The notes beneath the pieces were generated by a model. That model did no database searches. It was given only the letters and a program-made list of their open reading frames with translations, and had not been told where the DNA came from. This document shows, in pieces, positions 35,255 to 45,006 of a stretch of 64,000 nt of DNA (positions are counted from its first letter, which is position 1; every line of letters starts with the position of its first letter). The stretch is from an uncultured Aurantimonas sp. (GTDB taxonomy: Bacteria > Pseudomonadota > Alphaproteobacteria > Rhizobiales > Rhizobiaceae), in NCBI GenBank assembly GCA_947488615.1, contig CANKZU010000016.1, forward strand, positions 1 through 64,000. The letters run 5' to 3'. Made by a program: the position numbers and the translations under genes.

Positions 35255-36331
35255 GTCTCCCGTCACTTTGTTCTTCGGCGCCGAAACGGCGCCGCCGCGC
35301 CGGATGACGCGCCTGGCCAGCAATGGCACGATCATCGCGATACAGACGAAGCGGACCACGTGATGGGCCGCAACATAGGCCGGATCGACGTCGAACTGAT
35401 ATGCCAGGACGGTCAGCGCCTCCAGCGCGCCGGGGGCATAAGCGAGTGCGACCTTGCCAACCGAGATGCCGAGGGCCAAGACCGCCGCCAGCGCGGCGAT
35501 CGCCGAGATGGCAAGGCCGATCGCGAAGGAGCCGATCGCGGCAGGCAGCAAGCGAACCATCCCGCCACGGTCGATGCCCTGCAGCCGCGAACCGATCAGC
35601 GCTCCGAGCAGAACCAGACCGGGAACTGATAGCGCCGGAGGAATCGCGACGCTGACCCATTCGCCGCCATGCAGAATGGCGCTGCCGATCAGGGCACCGA
35701 GCATCATGCCGCCCGGCAGGCGGACCAGATGCCCGATGCCGGCCGTAACCCCGCACACGGCGAACAGGAGCGCATATTCGGCGACAGTGCCATCCGTGCC
35801 GCGCGCCGCGTCGCCGACCACGCCACCTTCCAGCCAGGCGAGAACCGGCACCAGCGCGCCGATCAGGAAGAGCAGCCGCACGCTTTGCACGACGGCGATG
35901 CGCGTCAGGTCGGCGCGGGTCTCCGACGCCGCCGCGAGCACGAAGGAGAGCGCCCCCGGCAGCGCGGAGAACAGCGCCGTTTCCCGGTCCCAGCCAAGCA
36001 CACGGGTCAGGAAGGCATGGGTCGCGACGACGACGGCGAGAACGCCGAGCATCTGGATGGCGAAGGAGATCGGCCAAAGCGCGATCTGTTCCATCACCGC
36101 CGGCGTCACGCCGGAGCCGGCCTGGATTCCGAGCACGAAGAACGCCAGGGTCCGCAATCCCGAGGGCAGGCTGGTGTCGAGACCCGCGATGCTGGCGAGC
36201 GAGACCGCGACGACCGGCCCGAGCAACCAGGCGACCGGCAGGCCGAGCGATGCGGCGACGGCGCCACCAGCCGCCGCGATGACGAGGCTCAGCGCCCGTT
36301 GCAGGAGGTGGCGATCGCCGGGCACATTCAC
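35222..36331 (-). CDS. AbrB-family membrane protein
   Basis: A 369-residue integral membrane protein with about ten hydrophobic segments in two similar halves. Each half contains a short conserved stretch (LPVAWLLGPVVAVSLASIAG; LPGGMMLGALIGSAILHGG). This is the AbrB/COG3180 transporter family, once named for an effect on aidB expression. Substrates are unproven. The start is GTG 36331, overlapping the aminotransferase stop as GTGA, so the two are coupled. The 3' end overlaps the cupin gene tail to tail. Confidence 0.88.
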   Translation of the reverse strand: MNVPGDRHLLQRALSLVIAAAGGAVAASLGLPVAWLLGPVVAVSLASIAGLDTSLPSGLRTLAFFVLGIQAGSGVTPAVMEQIALWPISFAIQMLGVLAVVVATHAFLTRVLGWDRETALFSALPGALSFVLAAASETRADLTRIAVVQSVRLLFLIGALVPVLAWLEGGVVGDAARGTDGTVAEYALLFAVCGVTAGIGHLVRLPGGMMLGALIGSAILHGGEWVSVAIPPALSVPGLVLLGALIGSRLQGIDRGGMVRLLPAAIGSFAIGLAISAIAALAAVLALGISVGKVALAYAPGALEALTVLAYQFDVDPAYVAAHHVVRFVCIAMIVPLLARRVIRRGGAVSAPKNKVTGDSSVDGSEDRG

Positions 36332-37497
36332 GCCGCCCGGCCAATCCAGTCGACGAGACGATCGGCGGCGGCTTCCACCTCGTCGAGCCGGCGATGGAAG
36401 CAGGCTCTGAGAAACCGATGGCCGGATTGGCCGAAGGCAGTGCCAGGCGCGAGACCCACGCCGGCCTCGTCGACGATGCGAAAGGCGGCGGCGCGAGTAT
36501 CCGCGATGCCGTCGATGGCGAAGAAGGCATAGAACGCCCCGTCAGGCGGTGTCATCGACACCCGGTTGGTGGCCAGGAGGCGCGAGGCGAATATCTCCCG
36601 CGCCTCGCCAGCGCGAGCGATCTGGCTTTCCACGAACGCCTCGCCCTGTTCCAAAGCCATGAGCGCCCCGCGTTGCATGAACGCCGCGACGCCCGAGGTC
36701 GAATATTGGATCAAGTTTTCAATCACATCGCCGAAGGCGGCGTTGGTCTCGATCCAGCCGACCCGCCAGCCCGTCATAGCCCAGTTCTTGGAGAAGGAAT
36801 TGACGAAGACGATCCGATCGTCCTCTTCCATCACATCGTGGAACGACGGCGCCCGACCGCCCGAATAGTAAAACCGGCTGTAGATCTCGTCGGCGATGAT
36901 GAAGGTGCCTGCTTCCCGGGCGATTTCTAGGATGGCGCGCAATGTCGGCTCGTCGGCCGTCCAGCCGGTCGGGTTCGCCGGCGTATTGACGAATAACGCC
37001 CGGGTTTTCGGGCCGATCGCATCCTTGAAGTTCTGCAGATCCAACTGCCAGCCCGCCTCGGTCCAGTCGAGCGCGACCTCGCGCGCGACGGCGCCCTGAA
37101 GCTCGGCGGCTGCCGCGAAATTCGGCCAGGCCGGGCCGATGAAGACCACTTCGTCGCCGGCCCCGGCAAGCGCCGCCAGCGTGATCTGGATCGCCTGCAT
37201 TCCCGACCCGGTCACGAAGAAGCGCTCGGACGACGACGGTCGTCCGTAGAGCCGCGCGGTGTAGTCGACGAGCGCCTGGCGAAGCTCCGGCAGACCCCGC
37301 TGCCAGGTATAGAACGTCTCGCCGGCCCTCAAGCTCGCCGCGGCGGCCGCACAGATGAAATCCGGTGTCGCGAGATCGCCCTCACCCGCCCACATCGGGA
37401 TCAGCCCGTCACGCCCCCGCGCATAGTTGATCACGGCGACGATGCCGCTTTCCGGTGCCGCGACCGCTTCGCGGCGCAGCTGGGTAAGATCGCTCAT
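36328..37497 (-). CDS. class I/II aminotransferase
   Basis: A PLP-dependent aminotransferase of 389 residues. Typical stretches are FYTWQRGLPELRQALVDYTA, FVNTPANPTGW, FIIADEIYSRFYY and the Schiff-base Lys237 in NSFSKNWAMTGWRVGW, with the final Arg in FLRACF. It moves an amino group between an amino acid and a keto acid. It is the first gene of a two-gene operon with the AbrB-family transporter (GTGA overlap), which suggests the transporter handles a related compound. Confidence 0.92.
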   Translation of the reverse strand: MSDLTQLRREAVAAPESGIVAVINYARGRDGLIPMWAGEGDLATPDFICAAAAASLRAGETFYTWQRGLPELRQALVDYTARLYGRPSSSERFFVTGSGMQAIQITLAALAGAGDEVVFIGPAWPNFAAAAELQGAVAREVALDWTEAGWQLDLQNFKDAIGPKTRALFVNTPANPTGWTADEPTLRAILEIAREAGTFIIADEIYSRFYYSGGRAPSFHDVMEEDDRIVFVNSFSKNWAMTGWRVGWIETNAAFGDVIENLIQYSTSGVAAFMQRGALMALEQGEAFVESQIARAGEAREIFASRLLATNRVSMTPPDGAFYAFFAIDGIADTRAAAFRIVDEAGVGLAPGTAFGQSGHRFLRACFHRRLDEVEAAADRLVDWIGRAA

Positions 37498-37610
37498 GGT
37501 TCGGCCTTCAAGGACGGGGATCGCAGCACGACAGCTTCGCGGATTTCGCCATCGCGCCTCACGCGCGCCGCGTCAATCCCTTCGCACCACTTACGGATGA
37601 TCGGCGGGAC

Positions 37611-38048
37611 TCAGGCGCGCGGCGCTCGGTCGGTGGCGACCGCCATCAGATCGCGGATTTCCTCGAGCAGCTTTTCCTGGCGCGGCACCTTGGAAACCTC
37701 GACGGGCTTGGCCTCTTCCTTGCGCTTCAGCCGATTCATGCCCTTGACCACCAGAAACAGGATGAAGGCGACGATCAGGAAGTTGATCGTCAGCGTCACG
37801 AACTTGCCATAGGCGAAGACCGGCCCCTGCTCGCGCGCGGCCTCGAGGCTCGTCGCGGTCACGATCGGGGACAGCGCGACGAACTTGTTGGTGAAATCGA
37901 CGCCGCCCGTGATGACCGCGACCAGCGGCATGAACAGGTCGCTGACCAGCGAATTGACGAGGCCGGAAAACGCCGCCCCGATGATGATGCCGATCGCCAG
38001 ATCGACCATGTTGCCCTTGAGGGCGAATTCCTTGAATTCCTGAAGCAT
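37611..38048 (-). CDS. mscL: large-conductance mechanosensitive channel
   Basis: A 145-residue channel subunit. The start ATG 38048 gives the family N-terminus [20 protein letters not shown]; the first membrane helix follows ([20 protein letters not shown]), then a periplasmic loop, the second helix ([20 protein letters not shown]) and a charged C-terminal bundle. It opens under membrane tension to release solutes during osmotic downshock. It is monocistronic and divergent from the hybrid kinase gene. Confidence 0.96.
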   Translation of the reverse strand: MLQEFKEFALKGNMVDLAIGIIIGAAFSGLVNSLVSDLFMPLVAVITGGVDFTNKFVALSPIVTATSLEAAREQGPVFAYGKFVTLTINFLIVAFILFLVVKGMNRLKRKEEAKPVEVSKVPRQEKLLEEIRDLMAVATDRAPRA

Positions 38049-38227
38049 TCTTCGTCCTAATATCGACAGCGTGATATCTCGCGGTTGCGCGCGATCATAC
38101 AAACTCGCCGCGCCGGCACAATCGGCATGGCCGACGGCATTCTCCCCGCCATATCTGGACTTGCGGCGGTGCGGGTGGTTCTGTTCGCCGACAGACGGCG
38201 GACCTCATCCGTCGTGGGAGACTGGAT

Positions 38228-41200
38228 TTGAACAGCGGCATCATCGTCGTCACGGCGATCGCCTATCTGCTTTTGCTGTTCGCCGTCGCCTGGTGGGGCG
38301 ACCGGCGGGCCGCGGACGGCCATGCGAACCAGAGCCGGCCTGGCGTCTACGCGCTCAGTCTCGCCGTCTATTGCACCTCCTGGACCTTTTTCGGATCGGT
38401 CGGCGTCGCCGCCCGGGACGGCCTGTCCTTCCTTGCGATCTATCTCGGTCCGATTCTCGTGTTCCTGCTCGCGCCGGCCTTCATCGAACGACTGGTCCGG
38501 CACGCCAAGGCCGAGCGCATCACCACCGTCGCCGACTTCATCGGTTCGCGCTACGGCAAGAACCCGTCGGTCGCGGCCCTGGCGACGCTCATCGCTATCA
38601 TCGGCACGGTCCCCTATATCGCGCTGCAGCTCAAGGCGATCTCGACCAGCGTCGCCGCGCTGGTCGCCCACTATCGCGCGACCCCCGAAATGCCGCCGCT
38701 GTTCAACGACCTCGCCCTGCTGGTCGCGAGCGTTCTCGGCATCTTCGCAATTCTGTTCGGTACCCGACATGCCGACGCCACCGAGCACCAGGACGGTCTC
38801 GTCCTCGCCGTGGCGATGGAATCGATCGTCAAGCTCGCCGCCTTCCTGGCGATCGGAATCTGGGTCACTTTCGTGCTGTTCGAGCCCGGCGAACTCTGGA
38901 ACGCCGCACTGGCAAGCCCGGCCGTCACCAGCGCCTTCAGCTCTGAAATCGGTGGTCGCTTCCTCGCGTCGATGGGCCTGAGCGCGCTGGCCATCCTGCT
39001 GCTGCCACGGCAGTTCCACATGACCGTGGTGGAAAACCGCACCCGCGATGAAATCCGCCGAGCTCGCTGGCTGTTTCCGCTCTATCTCGTTCTGATCAAC
39101 ATCTTCGTCGCCCCAATCGCCGCCGCCGGCCTGATCAAGCTCGGCGGCACGGTCGACGCCGACCTCTATGTGCTGTCGCTGCCCCTGTCGCAGGGCCAGG
39201 ACGCCCTCTCGCTCGTCGCCTTCATCGGCGGCCTCTCGGCGGCGACCGCCATGGTCATCGTCGCCAGTGTCGCGCTGTCGATCATGATCTCGAACGACCT
39301 TGTCCTGCCGTGGTTGCTCAAGCGCCGCGGCCCCGGCATCGACACCCGCCAAGACGAGACCCGGCTGATCCTCAACGTGCGCCGTTCGGCGATTCTCGTC
39401 GTGGTGTTTCTCGGATACGGCTATTACCGCTTCGCCGGAACGGGCAGCGGTCTTGCCTCGATCGGGCTCCTGTCCTTCGCCGCCATCGCGCAGCTCGCCC
39501 CGCCCTTCCTCGCCGGCCTGTTCTGGAAGAGGGCGAATGCGCGCGGCGCCATGGCCGGGCTCGTCGCCGGCATTCTGGTCTGGGCCTATACGCTGCTCCT
39601 GCCGGCGATCCAGGCCCCAGCGGTCACCGGATCACTTGCTGCGGCGGCCGCCGCCACGCCCGACATCGATCCGCTGCTGTTCGGTTGCCTCGTCAGCCTT
39701 CTGGCCAACATTGCCTGCCTCGTCATCGGCTCGCTCAGCCGCCCGGCGACCCCGCTGGAGCGGATTCAGGCAGCGATCTTCGCGGCCAAGGACGCCGGCC
39801 CGGCCGCCGGCTTGCGCCGCACCCGCTCCGGCGTCAGCGTCGGCGAGCTGACGGCGACCATCGCGCGCTATCTCGGCGCCGAGCGCACCGAACGATCGCT
39901 GGCGCGCTTCGCCGAGGAGGAAGGCCGCATCCTCGACGCCGACGCGACCGCAGACAGCGCGACGATCCGCTTTTCCGAACAGCTTCTCGCCTCCGCGATC
40001 GGCTCGGCCTCCTCCCGTCTGGTCCTGTCGCTTTTGTTCCAGCGGCACGCCGATTCCAGCCGGTCCGCGCTGCGGCTTCTCGACGACGCCTCCGAAGCGC
40101 TGCAATACAATCGCGACCTCTTGCGGATCGCGCTCGATCAGGTCGATCAGGGGCTGGCGATCTTCGATTCCGACTATCGGCTGACCTTCTGGAACCGCCA
40201 GTTCCGCGATCTGGTCGGCCTGTCGCCGGATTTCGGCCAGATCGGCACGCCCTTCACCGTCGTGCTCGACGAACTCCTCAACGCGGGCGAGATCGATCGC
40301 GAGGAATACGAGGTGAGCTTCGAGAGCCTGACACGCGCCCCGGCCTTGCGCCAGATCGGCCTGAAGCGCTCCGGGCGGGTCCTGGAGTTCCGCGCCAACC
40401 GGATGCCGGAGGGTGGGTTGGTGGCCACCGTCTCCGATATGACGGAGCGCGTCATGCGGGCCGCGGCATTGCGCGAGATGAACGAAAGCCTGGAGGAACG
40501 GGTTCGCGTCCGCACCGGCGAACTTTTGACCGCCAACAACGAACTCGCCAAGGCTCGTCAGGTCGCCGACGCGGCCAATCTCGGCAAGACGCGGTTTCTC
40601 GCCGCCGCCGGACACGACATCCTGCAGCCGCTCAACGCCGCGCGGCTCTATGCGGCCGCGCTTCAAGAGCGTCAGGACACCGGTGCCGGCAGGGAGATCG
40701 CCGCCAATATCGGCTCCTCGCTGGAGGCCGTCGAGACGATCATCGGCGCGGTTCTCGACATTTCCCGCCTCGAGGCCGGCGGCATGCAGGCCAAGGTCGA
40801 GGACTTCCCGCTCGACCGGCTGCTGCGCCAGATCGAAACCGACATGCGGCCGCTCGCCGAGGAAAAGGCCATCGTGCTGCGCTTCGTGCGCACCAGCGCC
40901 GCCGTCCGCTCCGACCGTAACCTGCTCCGGCGCCTGATCCAGAACCTCGTCTCGAACGCCATCAAATACACACGGGCGGGCAAGGTCGTCGTCGGGGTTC
41001 GGCATCGCGTCGGCGGCAGCATCGACATCGAGATCGCCGACAGCGGAATCGGCATCCCCGCCGACAAGCTGGAAACGATCTATCAGGAATTCGTGCGGCT
41101 CGATGAAGGGAGTCGAACTGCGCGCGGGCTCGGTCTTGGCCTCTCCATCGTCGACCGCATCGCGCGGGTGCTCGACCATCCGGTCGAGGCGACCTCGCAG

Positions 41201-41689
41201 CATGGGCGGGGAACTCGCTTCCGCATCACCCTGCCGGTCGCCGAGGCCAAGCCCGTGCTGCTGACGGAAACGCCGCTGCTACCGGCGCGATCGGGCCTGG
41301 CGCTGGCCGGAACGCGGGTGCTGTGTATCGACAACGAGGTCGCAATCCGCGAGGGTATGCGGGTCCTTCTCACCGGCTGGGGTTGCGAGGTCGAAGCCTT
41401 CGGCTCGGCGGATGAGGCCGCCGACATGCTCTCGGAGCGAGGCATCGTGCCGGATATCGCCCTCGTCGACTACCATCTCGATGACGGCAACGGGCTCGAC
41501 GCCATCGGCCTGCTGCGCGCGACGCTCGATCCGCAGCTTCCGGTGATCCTCGTCACCGCGGACCGGTCGCCGGACTTGCGCGAACAGGCCCTCGCCATGG
41601 ATGTCGATTTGCTGACGAAGCCGCTGAAGCCAGCCTCCTTGAGAGCCGCCATGGGCCGCAAGAGCAGCCGCCGCGAAGCGGCCGAATAG
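38228..41689 (+). CDS. solute-symporter-fused hybrid sensor kinase
   Basis: A 1153-residue protein. The first half (about 1-520) is a sodium/solute symporter-like domain with around 13 membrane helices. A PAS domain follows (about 635-745, ALDQVDQGLAIFDSDYRLTFWN), then a coiled coil, a HisKA domain with His796 in AGHDILQPLNAARL, an HATPase domain (NLVSNAIKYTRAGK, GLGLGLSIVDRIA) and a C-terminal receiver with Asp1081 in LVDYHLDDGNG. CbrA-type sensors share this build and monitor carbon or nutrient status. The start is TTG 38228, eight bases after GGGAG, with no ATG in a better place. The LuxR-type regulator encoded tail to tail is its probable partner. Confidence 0.93.
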   Translation: MNSGIIVVTAIAYLLLLFAVAWWGDRRAADGHANQSRPGVYALSLAVYCTSWTFFGSVGVAARDGLSFLAIYLGPILVFLLAPAFIERLVRHAKAERITTVADFIGSRYGKNPSVAALATLIAIIGTVPYIALQLKAISTSVAALVAHYRATPEMPPLFNDLALLVASVLGIFAILFGTRHADATEHQDGLVLAVAMESIVKLAAFLAIGIWVTFVLFEPGELWNAALASPAVTSAFSSEIGGRFLASMGLSALAILLLPRQFHMTVVENRTRDEIRRARWLFPLYLVLINIFVAPIAAAGLIKLGGTVDADLYVLSLPLSQGQDALSLVAFIGGLSAATAMVIVASVALSIMISNDLVLPWLLKRRGPGIDTRQDETRLILNVRRSAILVVVFLGYGYYRFAGTGSGLASIGLLSFAAIAQLAPPFLAGLFWKRANARGAMAGLVAGILVWAYTLLLPAIQAPAVTGSLAAAAAATPDIDPLLFGCLVSLLANIACLVIGSLSRPATPLERIQAAIFAAKDAGPAAGLRRTRSGVSVGELTATIARYLGAERTERSLARFAEEEGRILDADATADSATIRFSEQLLASAIGSASSRLVLSLLFQRHADSSRSALRLLDDASEALQYNRDLLRIALDQVDQGLAIFDSDYRLTFWNRQFRDLVGLSPDFGQIGTPFTVVLDELLNAGEIDREEYEVSFESLTRAPALRQIGLKRSGRVLEFRANRMPEGGLVATVSDMTERVMRAAALREMNESLEERVRVRTGELLTANNELAKARQVADAANLGKTRFLAAAGHDILQPLNAARLYAAALQERQDTGAGREIAANIGSSLEAVETIIGAVLDISRLEAGGMQAKVEDFPLDRLLRQIETDMRPLAEEKAIVLRFVRTSAAVRSDRNLLRRLIQNLVSNAIKYTRAGKVVVGVRHRVGGSIDIEIADSGIGIPADKLETIYQEFVRLDEGSRTARGLGLGLSIVDRIARVLDHPVEATSQHGRGTRFRITLPVAEAKPVLLTETPLLPARSGLALAGTRVLCIDNEVAIREGMRVLLTGWGCEVEAFGSADEAADMLSERGIVPDIALVDYHLDDGNGLDAIGLLRATLDPQLPVILVTADRSPDLREQALAMDVDLLTKPLKPASLRAAMGRKSSRREAAE

Positions 41690-41718
41690 CCAAGCCCCGA
41701 CGCCCGGCCCCGGTGTTC

Positions 41719-42375
41719 TCAGGCCGCGAAGCCACCTTCCAGATCGATGCCGAGCTTGGAGAGGCGGATCACCGCCTGCGTGCGACTGTCGACGCCGAGC
41801 TTCAAGAGCACGGCCGAGACATGCGCCTTGATCGTCGCCTCCGATATGCCGAGTTCATAGGCGATTTGCTTGTTGAGAAGACCCCGGCCGAGCATCGTCA
41901 GCACCCGCGTCTGCTGCGGCGTCAGCGTCCGGATGCGCCGGATGAGCTGGGTGACCTCCGGATCACGCTCGGCGTCGAGTGAAATGTCCGGCGGCAAGAA
42001 GACCTCGCCGGCGAGAAGTGAAAGGATCGCCTGACGGATCGTGTCCAGGCTCGACGATTTCGGGATGAACCCCGACGCGCCGAGGTCGAGGGCCCGCGCC
42101 ACGATCGGCGCGTCTTCGCTGCCGGACACGATCGCGATCGGAACCGAGGGATGATCGGCCCTGAGCAGCGCCAGACCGGACAGCCCGCTAGTGCCCGGCA
42201 TGTTGAGATCCAGCAGCAAGAGATCGGCCTCCGGATTGGCCGTGAGCGCCGCCGCGGCCTGATCGAAATCCGCCGCTTCGACGATCTCGGCCGGGTCCGG
42301 CAGCGCCGTCAGGATCTCCCGCAGGGCACCGCGAAACAGGGGGTGGTCGTCGGCCACGATGAAGACATGGCTCAT
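41719..42375 (-). CDS. LuxR-type response regulator (AgmR/ErbR-like)
   Basis: A 218-residue regulator. The receiver domain has acidic residues in VADDHPLF and the phosphoacceptor Asp in LLLLDLNMPGTSG; the C-terminal LuxR domain has LTPQQTRVLTMLGRGLLNKQ and ELGISEATIKAHVSAVLLKL. The start ATG 42375 is ten bases after GGAGG; an in-frame ATG 18 bases upstream is possible. It converges with the symporter-hybrid kinase gene, leaving 29 bases. In pseudomonads close relatives (AgmR/ErbR, PedR1) activate PQQ alcohol oxidation genes, so a link with the xox cluster is plausible but inferred. Confidence 0.9.
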   Translation of the reverse strand: MSHVFIVADDHPLFRGALREILTALPDPAEIVEAADFDQAAAALTANPEADLLLLDLNMPGTSGLSGLALLRADHPSVPIAIVSGSEDAPIVARALDLGASGFIPKSSSLDTIRQAILSLLAGEVFLPPDISLDAERDPEVTQLIRRIRTLTPQQTRVLTMLGRGLLNKQIAYELGISEATIKAHVSAVLLKLGVDSRTQAVIRLSKLGIDLEGGFAA

Positions 42376-42530
42376 ATCCGTTGTTCCTCCCATCGTCTTC
42401 TCGGTGCCGCCGCGACCATGCGGCGGCCGGTCCTCCCGGCCGTTGAGGCAACACGCGGCCCAAGGAGACGGCTGCATGTCGTTCCGACGTTCTTGACCGT
42501 CTTACGGTTCGGGATCAAGGCCAAGCGCGA

Positions 42531-42965
42531 TCAGGAGCCGATTCGATCCAGGCTTCCAGCGAAATGGAGGACGATTTCGCGCGAGTGCGGCCGCGCGCGA
42601 TGTTCGACGACGTAGATGCCCTGCCAGGTTCCGAGCATCATGCGTCCCGCCGAGACCGGCACCGCAAGGCTGGTCGCCGTCAGCGCCGACTTGATGTGGG
42701 CGGGCATGTCGTCGGACCCCTCCATTGTATGGACATAAGGGGCGTTTTCCGGCGCCAAGCGGTCGAGCGCCCCCAGCAGATCGTGCTGTACGTCGGGATC
42801 GGCATTCTCCTGGATCGTGAGAGACGCGGACGTATGCCGGATGAACACCGTGAGGAGGCCGTCGCGGGCTCCCGCTGCGGCGAGACGCTCGGCGAGCTGA
42901 TGACTGATCTCGACCATCGCCCGGCCGGGCGTCGAAATCCTCAAGGTTTCGATATGTTGGCGCAT
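42531..42965 (-). CDS. YjbQ/UPF0047 family protein
   Basis: A 144-residue protein of the YjbQ family, reported to show weak thiamine-phosphate synthase activity. Signature stretches are FIRHTSASLTIQENADPDVQ and HDLLGALDRLAPENAPYVHT, then MPAHIKSALTATSLAVPV and GTWQGIYVVEHRARPHSREI. The conserved His and Asp residues form its presumed metal site. The start ATG 42965 follows AGGGAG by six bases. It is divergent from the hydrolase gene. Confidence 0.93.
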   Translation of the reverse strand: MRQHIETLRISTPGRAMVEISHQLAERLAAAGARDGLLTVFIRHTSASLTIQENADPDVQHDLLGALDRLAPENAPYVHTMEGSDDMPAHIKSALTATSLAVPVSAGRMMLGTWQGIYVVEHRARPHSREIVLHFAGSLDRIGS

Positions 42966-43071
42966 GGCGGACTCCCTGCATTTCACGTCTGTTCGATCGC
43001 GCCGGCCACTTCGACCCTACAACCCTTCATCCCGCGTCCTAACTTCTTTCCCCGGCAACAGGGAAACGGCA

Positions 43072-44070
43072 ATGACACAAGCGCGCGTGACGATCGATCC
43101 AACAGTCTTCGACCCGGACGAGACGGATCCGGAAATCATCGAGCTGAACGACAGAATCATCGCCGAACAGAAGATCCTGCCCAGTCCCTGGTCGATGCCG
43201 GTCGAGCGGGTTCGGGAGCTGCGCAAGGAAGGACGCGGCGTGTTTCCTTCTGCTCCGAAGGACAAGGCGGCCGAGACGATCGTTCATATCGGCAGCGCCG
43301 GACGCGAGATCGCGGTCCGGGTGCTCAGGCCTGCTGACGGCGCGACACGCGGCACCTTTCTGCACATTCATGGCGGCGGCTGGGTCTTTGGCGGGTCCGA
43401 CGAATCCGACCCGCGGCTGCGGCGGCTCGCCGACAATACCGGGCTGACCGTCGCCTCGGTCGAATACCGGCTGGCGCCGGAAGATCCCTTCCCGGCCGCA
43501 TTGCATGACTGCGCCGATATCGCGCTGGCGCTGGCCGGCGGTCATCTGGCCGACCTGCCGCGTGGCTATCTGGCGATCGGCGGCGAGTCGGCCGGCGCGC
43601 ATCTCGCCGTCCTGACGCTGCTCCGATTGCGCGACGAATACGGCATGACGCCGTTCAAGGCGGCCAATCTCGTCGCCGGCTGCTACGATTTGTCGCTGAC
43701 GCCGAGCGTGCGCAATTTCGGCGACGAACGCCTCATCCTCAATACCGACGACGTGAAGGAGTTTGTCCTGCGCTTCGTGCCGGAAAGCTACTCCCTCAAG
43801 GATCCCGCTGTCTCGCCGCTCTACGCCGATCTGAAAGGCCTGCCGCCCACTCTGTTCAGCTGCGGAACCCGCGATCTTCTGATCGACGACACGCTGTTCA
43901 TGGCGGCGCGCTGGATTTCCAGCGGCATCGAGGCGGAACTGGCGCTGACCAATGGCGGGTCACACGTCTTCCAGGCCTTCCCGACCAAGGCGACCGAGCG
44001 CTCCCTCGACGAGATGGAGGACTTCCTCAAGCGGCGGATGGAGTTTCCGGTCTTCGACATCCCGACGTGA
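43072..44070 (+). CDS. HSL-type alpha/beta hydrolase
   Basis: A 332-residue esterase/lipase-like enzyme. The oxyanion motif HIHGGGWVFGG starts near His98-His100, the nucleophile is Ser173 in GGESAGAH, and the acid and His lie in SCGTRDLLIDD and NGGSHVFQAF. This is the hormone-sensitive-lipase family of carboxylesterases. The start ATG 43072 follows AGGGA by eight bases. No signal peptide is seen, so it acts in the cytoplasm. The physiological ester is unknown. Confidence 0.9.
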   Translation: MTQARVTIDPTVFDPDETDPEIIELNDRIIAEQKILPSPWSMPVERVRELRKEGRGVFPSAPKDKAAETIVHIGSAGREIAVRVLRPADGATRGTFLHIHGGGWVFGGSDESDPRLRRLADNTGLTVASVEYRLAPEDPFPAALHDCADIALALAGGHLADLPRGYLAIGGESAGAHLAVLTLLRLRDEYGMTPFKAANLVAGCYDLSLTPSVRNFGDERLILNTDDVKEFVLRFVPESYSLKDPAVSPLYADLKGLPPTLFSCGTRDLLIDDTLFMAARWISSGIEAELALTNGGSHVFQAFPTKATERSLDEMEDFLKRRMEFPVFDIPT

Positions 44071-44082
44071 TCCGAAGGGCGA

Positions 44083-44523
44083 TCAGGTCCGCCCTGGTTC
44101 GCCATCGCCTTCCGCCTTGTCCGGATCGGAGCCGAGATCGCGCTCCAGTTCGCGAACGATGTCGGCGAAGCCGCGAAAGACCTGCCGCATCGTCTTGATC
44201 GCCTGGTCGGCCGCGTCCACTTCATCGCCAGCGCGTTTCCCGCCTTCGAGCGCCTCGACACGCGCTTCGAGATCGGCGATCCGGCTTGCGTCGCTCCGCC
44301 GGCCGTCGCCTTTTTGGGCCACGCCTGAGCCCTTGCAGACCACGGCATCGCCCTCGACTCGGCAAAGATCGACCGCTCCGGTCTGCGTATCGAGCCGGGC
44401 GATGCCGCCCTCGACCGGCTGCATCTGATAGCGGCTGCCGGTGGTGTCGGGGATCGACTGGGCGGATGCCGGCACGGCAGCAACCATGCCGGCGACGAAG
44501 AGGGCTGAGACGAGTCGGGACAT
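44083..44523 (-). CDS. exported hypothetical protein
   Basis: A 146-residue secreted protein. After a signal peptide (MSRLVSALFVAGMVAAVPASA) comes a short beta-like segment SRYQMQPVEGGIARLDTQTG, then AVDLCRVEGDAVVCKGSG with two cysteines likely to pair, and a charged coiled-coil region (ASRIADLEARVEALEGGK and DQAIKTMRQVFRGFADIVRE). The MQPVEGGIARLDTQTG..DLC..VVC pattern recurs in Rhizobiales hypotheticals. The function is unknown. It converges with the hydrolase gene 12 bases away. Confidence 0.78.
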   Translation of the reverse strand: MSRLVSALFVAGMVAAVPASAQSIPDTTGSRYQMQPVEGGIARLDTQTGAVDLCRVEGDAVVCKGSGVAQKGDGRRSDASRIADLEARVEALEGGKRAGDEVDAADQAIKTMRQVFRGFADIVRELERDLGSDPDKAEGDGEPGRT

Positions 44524-44658
44524 TGGCGCTGGCTCCATGAATGCGACCCTGCTGCCCTTGAGAGGCGTCGCAGGCAACCGGAAGCGTAGACACACCGCGT
44601 GACCGTCTCAAGGCAGCGGGTGATTGACCTTGCGGCGCCGCTCTGGCACCGGTTTGTC

Positions 44659-45006
44659 ATGCACCAGCCCATCTACAAGATCGCGCCCCGACCACTCTGG
44701 GAAGCCGCCAAGGCGAGCGGCCGGTTCGACGGCGCGCCTGTCGACGAAACGGACGGCTTCATTCATTTCTCCACCGGCGGTCAGGTCCGCGAGACCGCCG
44801 CCCGGCATTTCACCGGTCAGAGCGATCTGGTGCTGATCGCGGTCGACCCGGATAAACTGGGCGACGCGCTGCGCTTTGAGACATCGCGCGGCGGCGCTCT
44901 GTTCCCGCATCTGTACGGCCCTCTCCCCCTCGACGCGGTGGTCTGGGTCGAGGATCTGCCGCTGGGACTCGACGGCGGCCATCAGTTTCCCGGCTCGGTC
45001 AGATGA
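44659..45006 (+). CDS. DUF952 family protein
   Basis: A 115-residue DUF952 protein, recognisable by IYKIAPRPLWEAAKASGRF, DGFIHFSTGGQVRETAARHF, LVLIAVDPDKLGDALRFE and FPHLYGPLPLDAVVWVEDLP. The fold is related to phosphotransferase-like KptA domains, but the role is unknown. ATG 44659 gives the usual length; GTG 44599 is possible. The stop overlaps the pyrD start (ATGA), so it is translationally coupled to pyrD, an arrangement common in Rhizobiales. Confidence 0.9.
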   Translation: MHQPIYKIAPRPLWEAAKASGRFDGAPVDETDGFIHFSTGGQVRETAARHFTGQSDLVLIAVDPDKLGDALRFETSRGGALFPHLYGPLPLDAVVWVEDLPLGLDGGHQFPGSVR

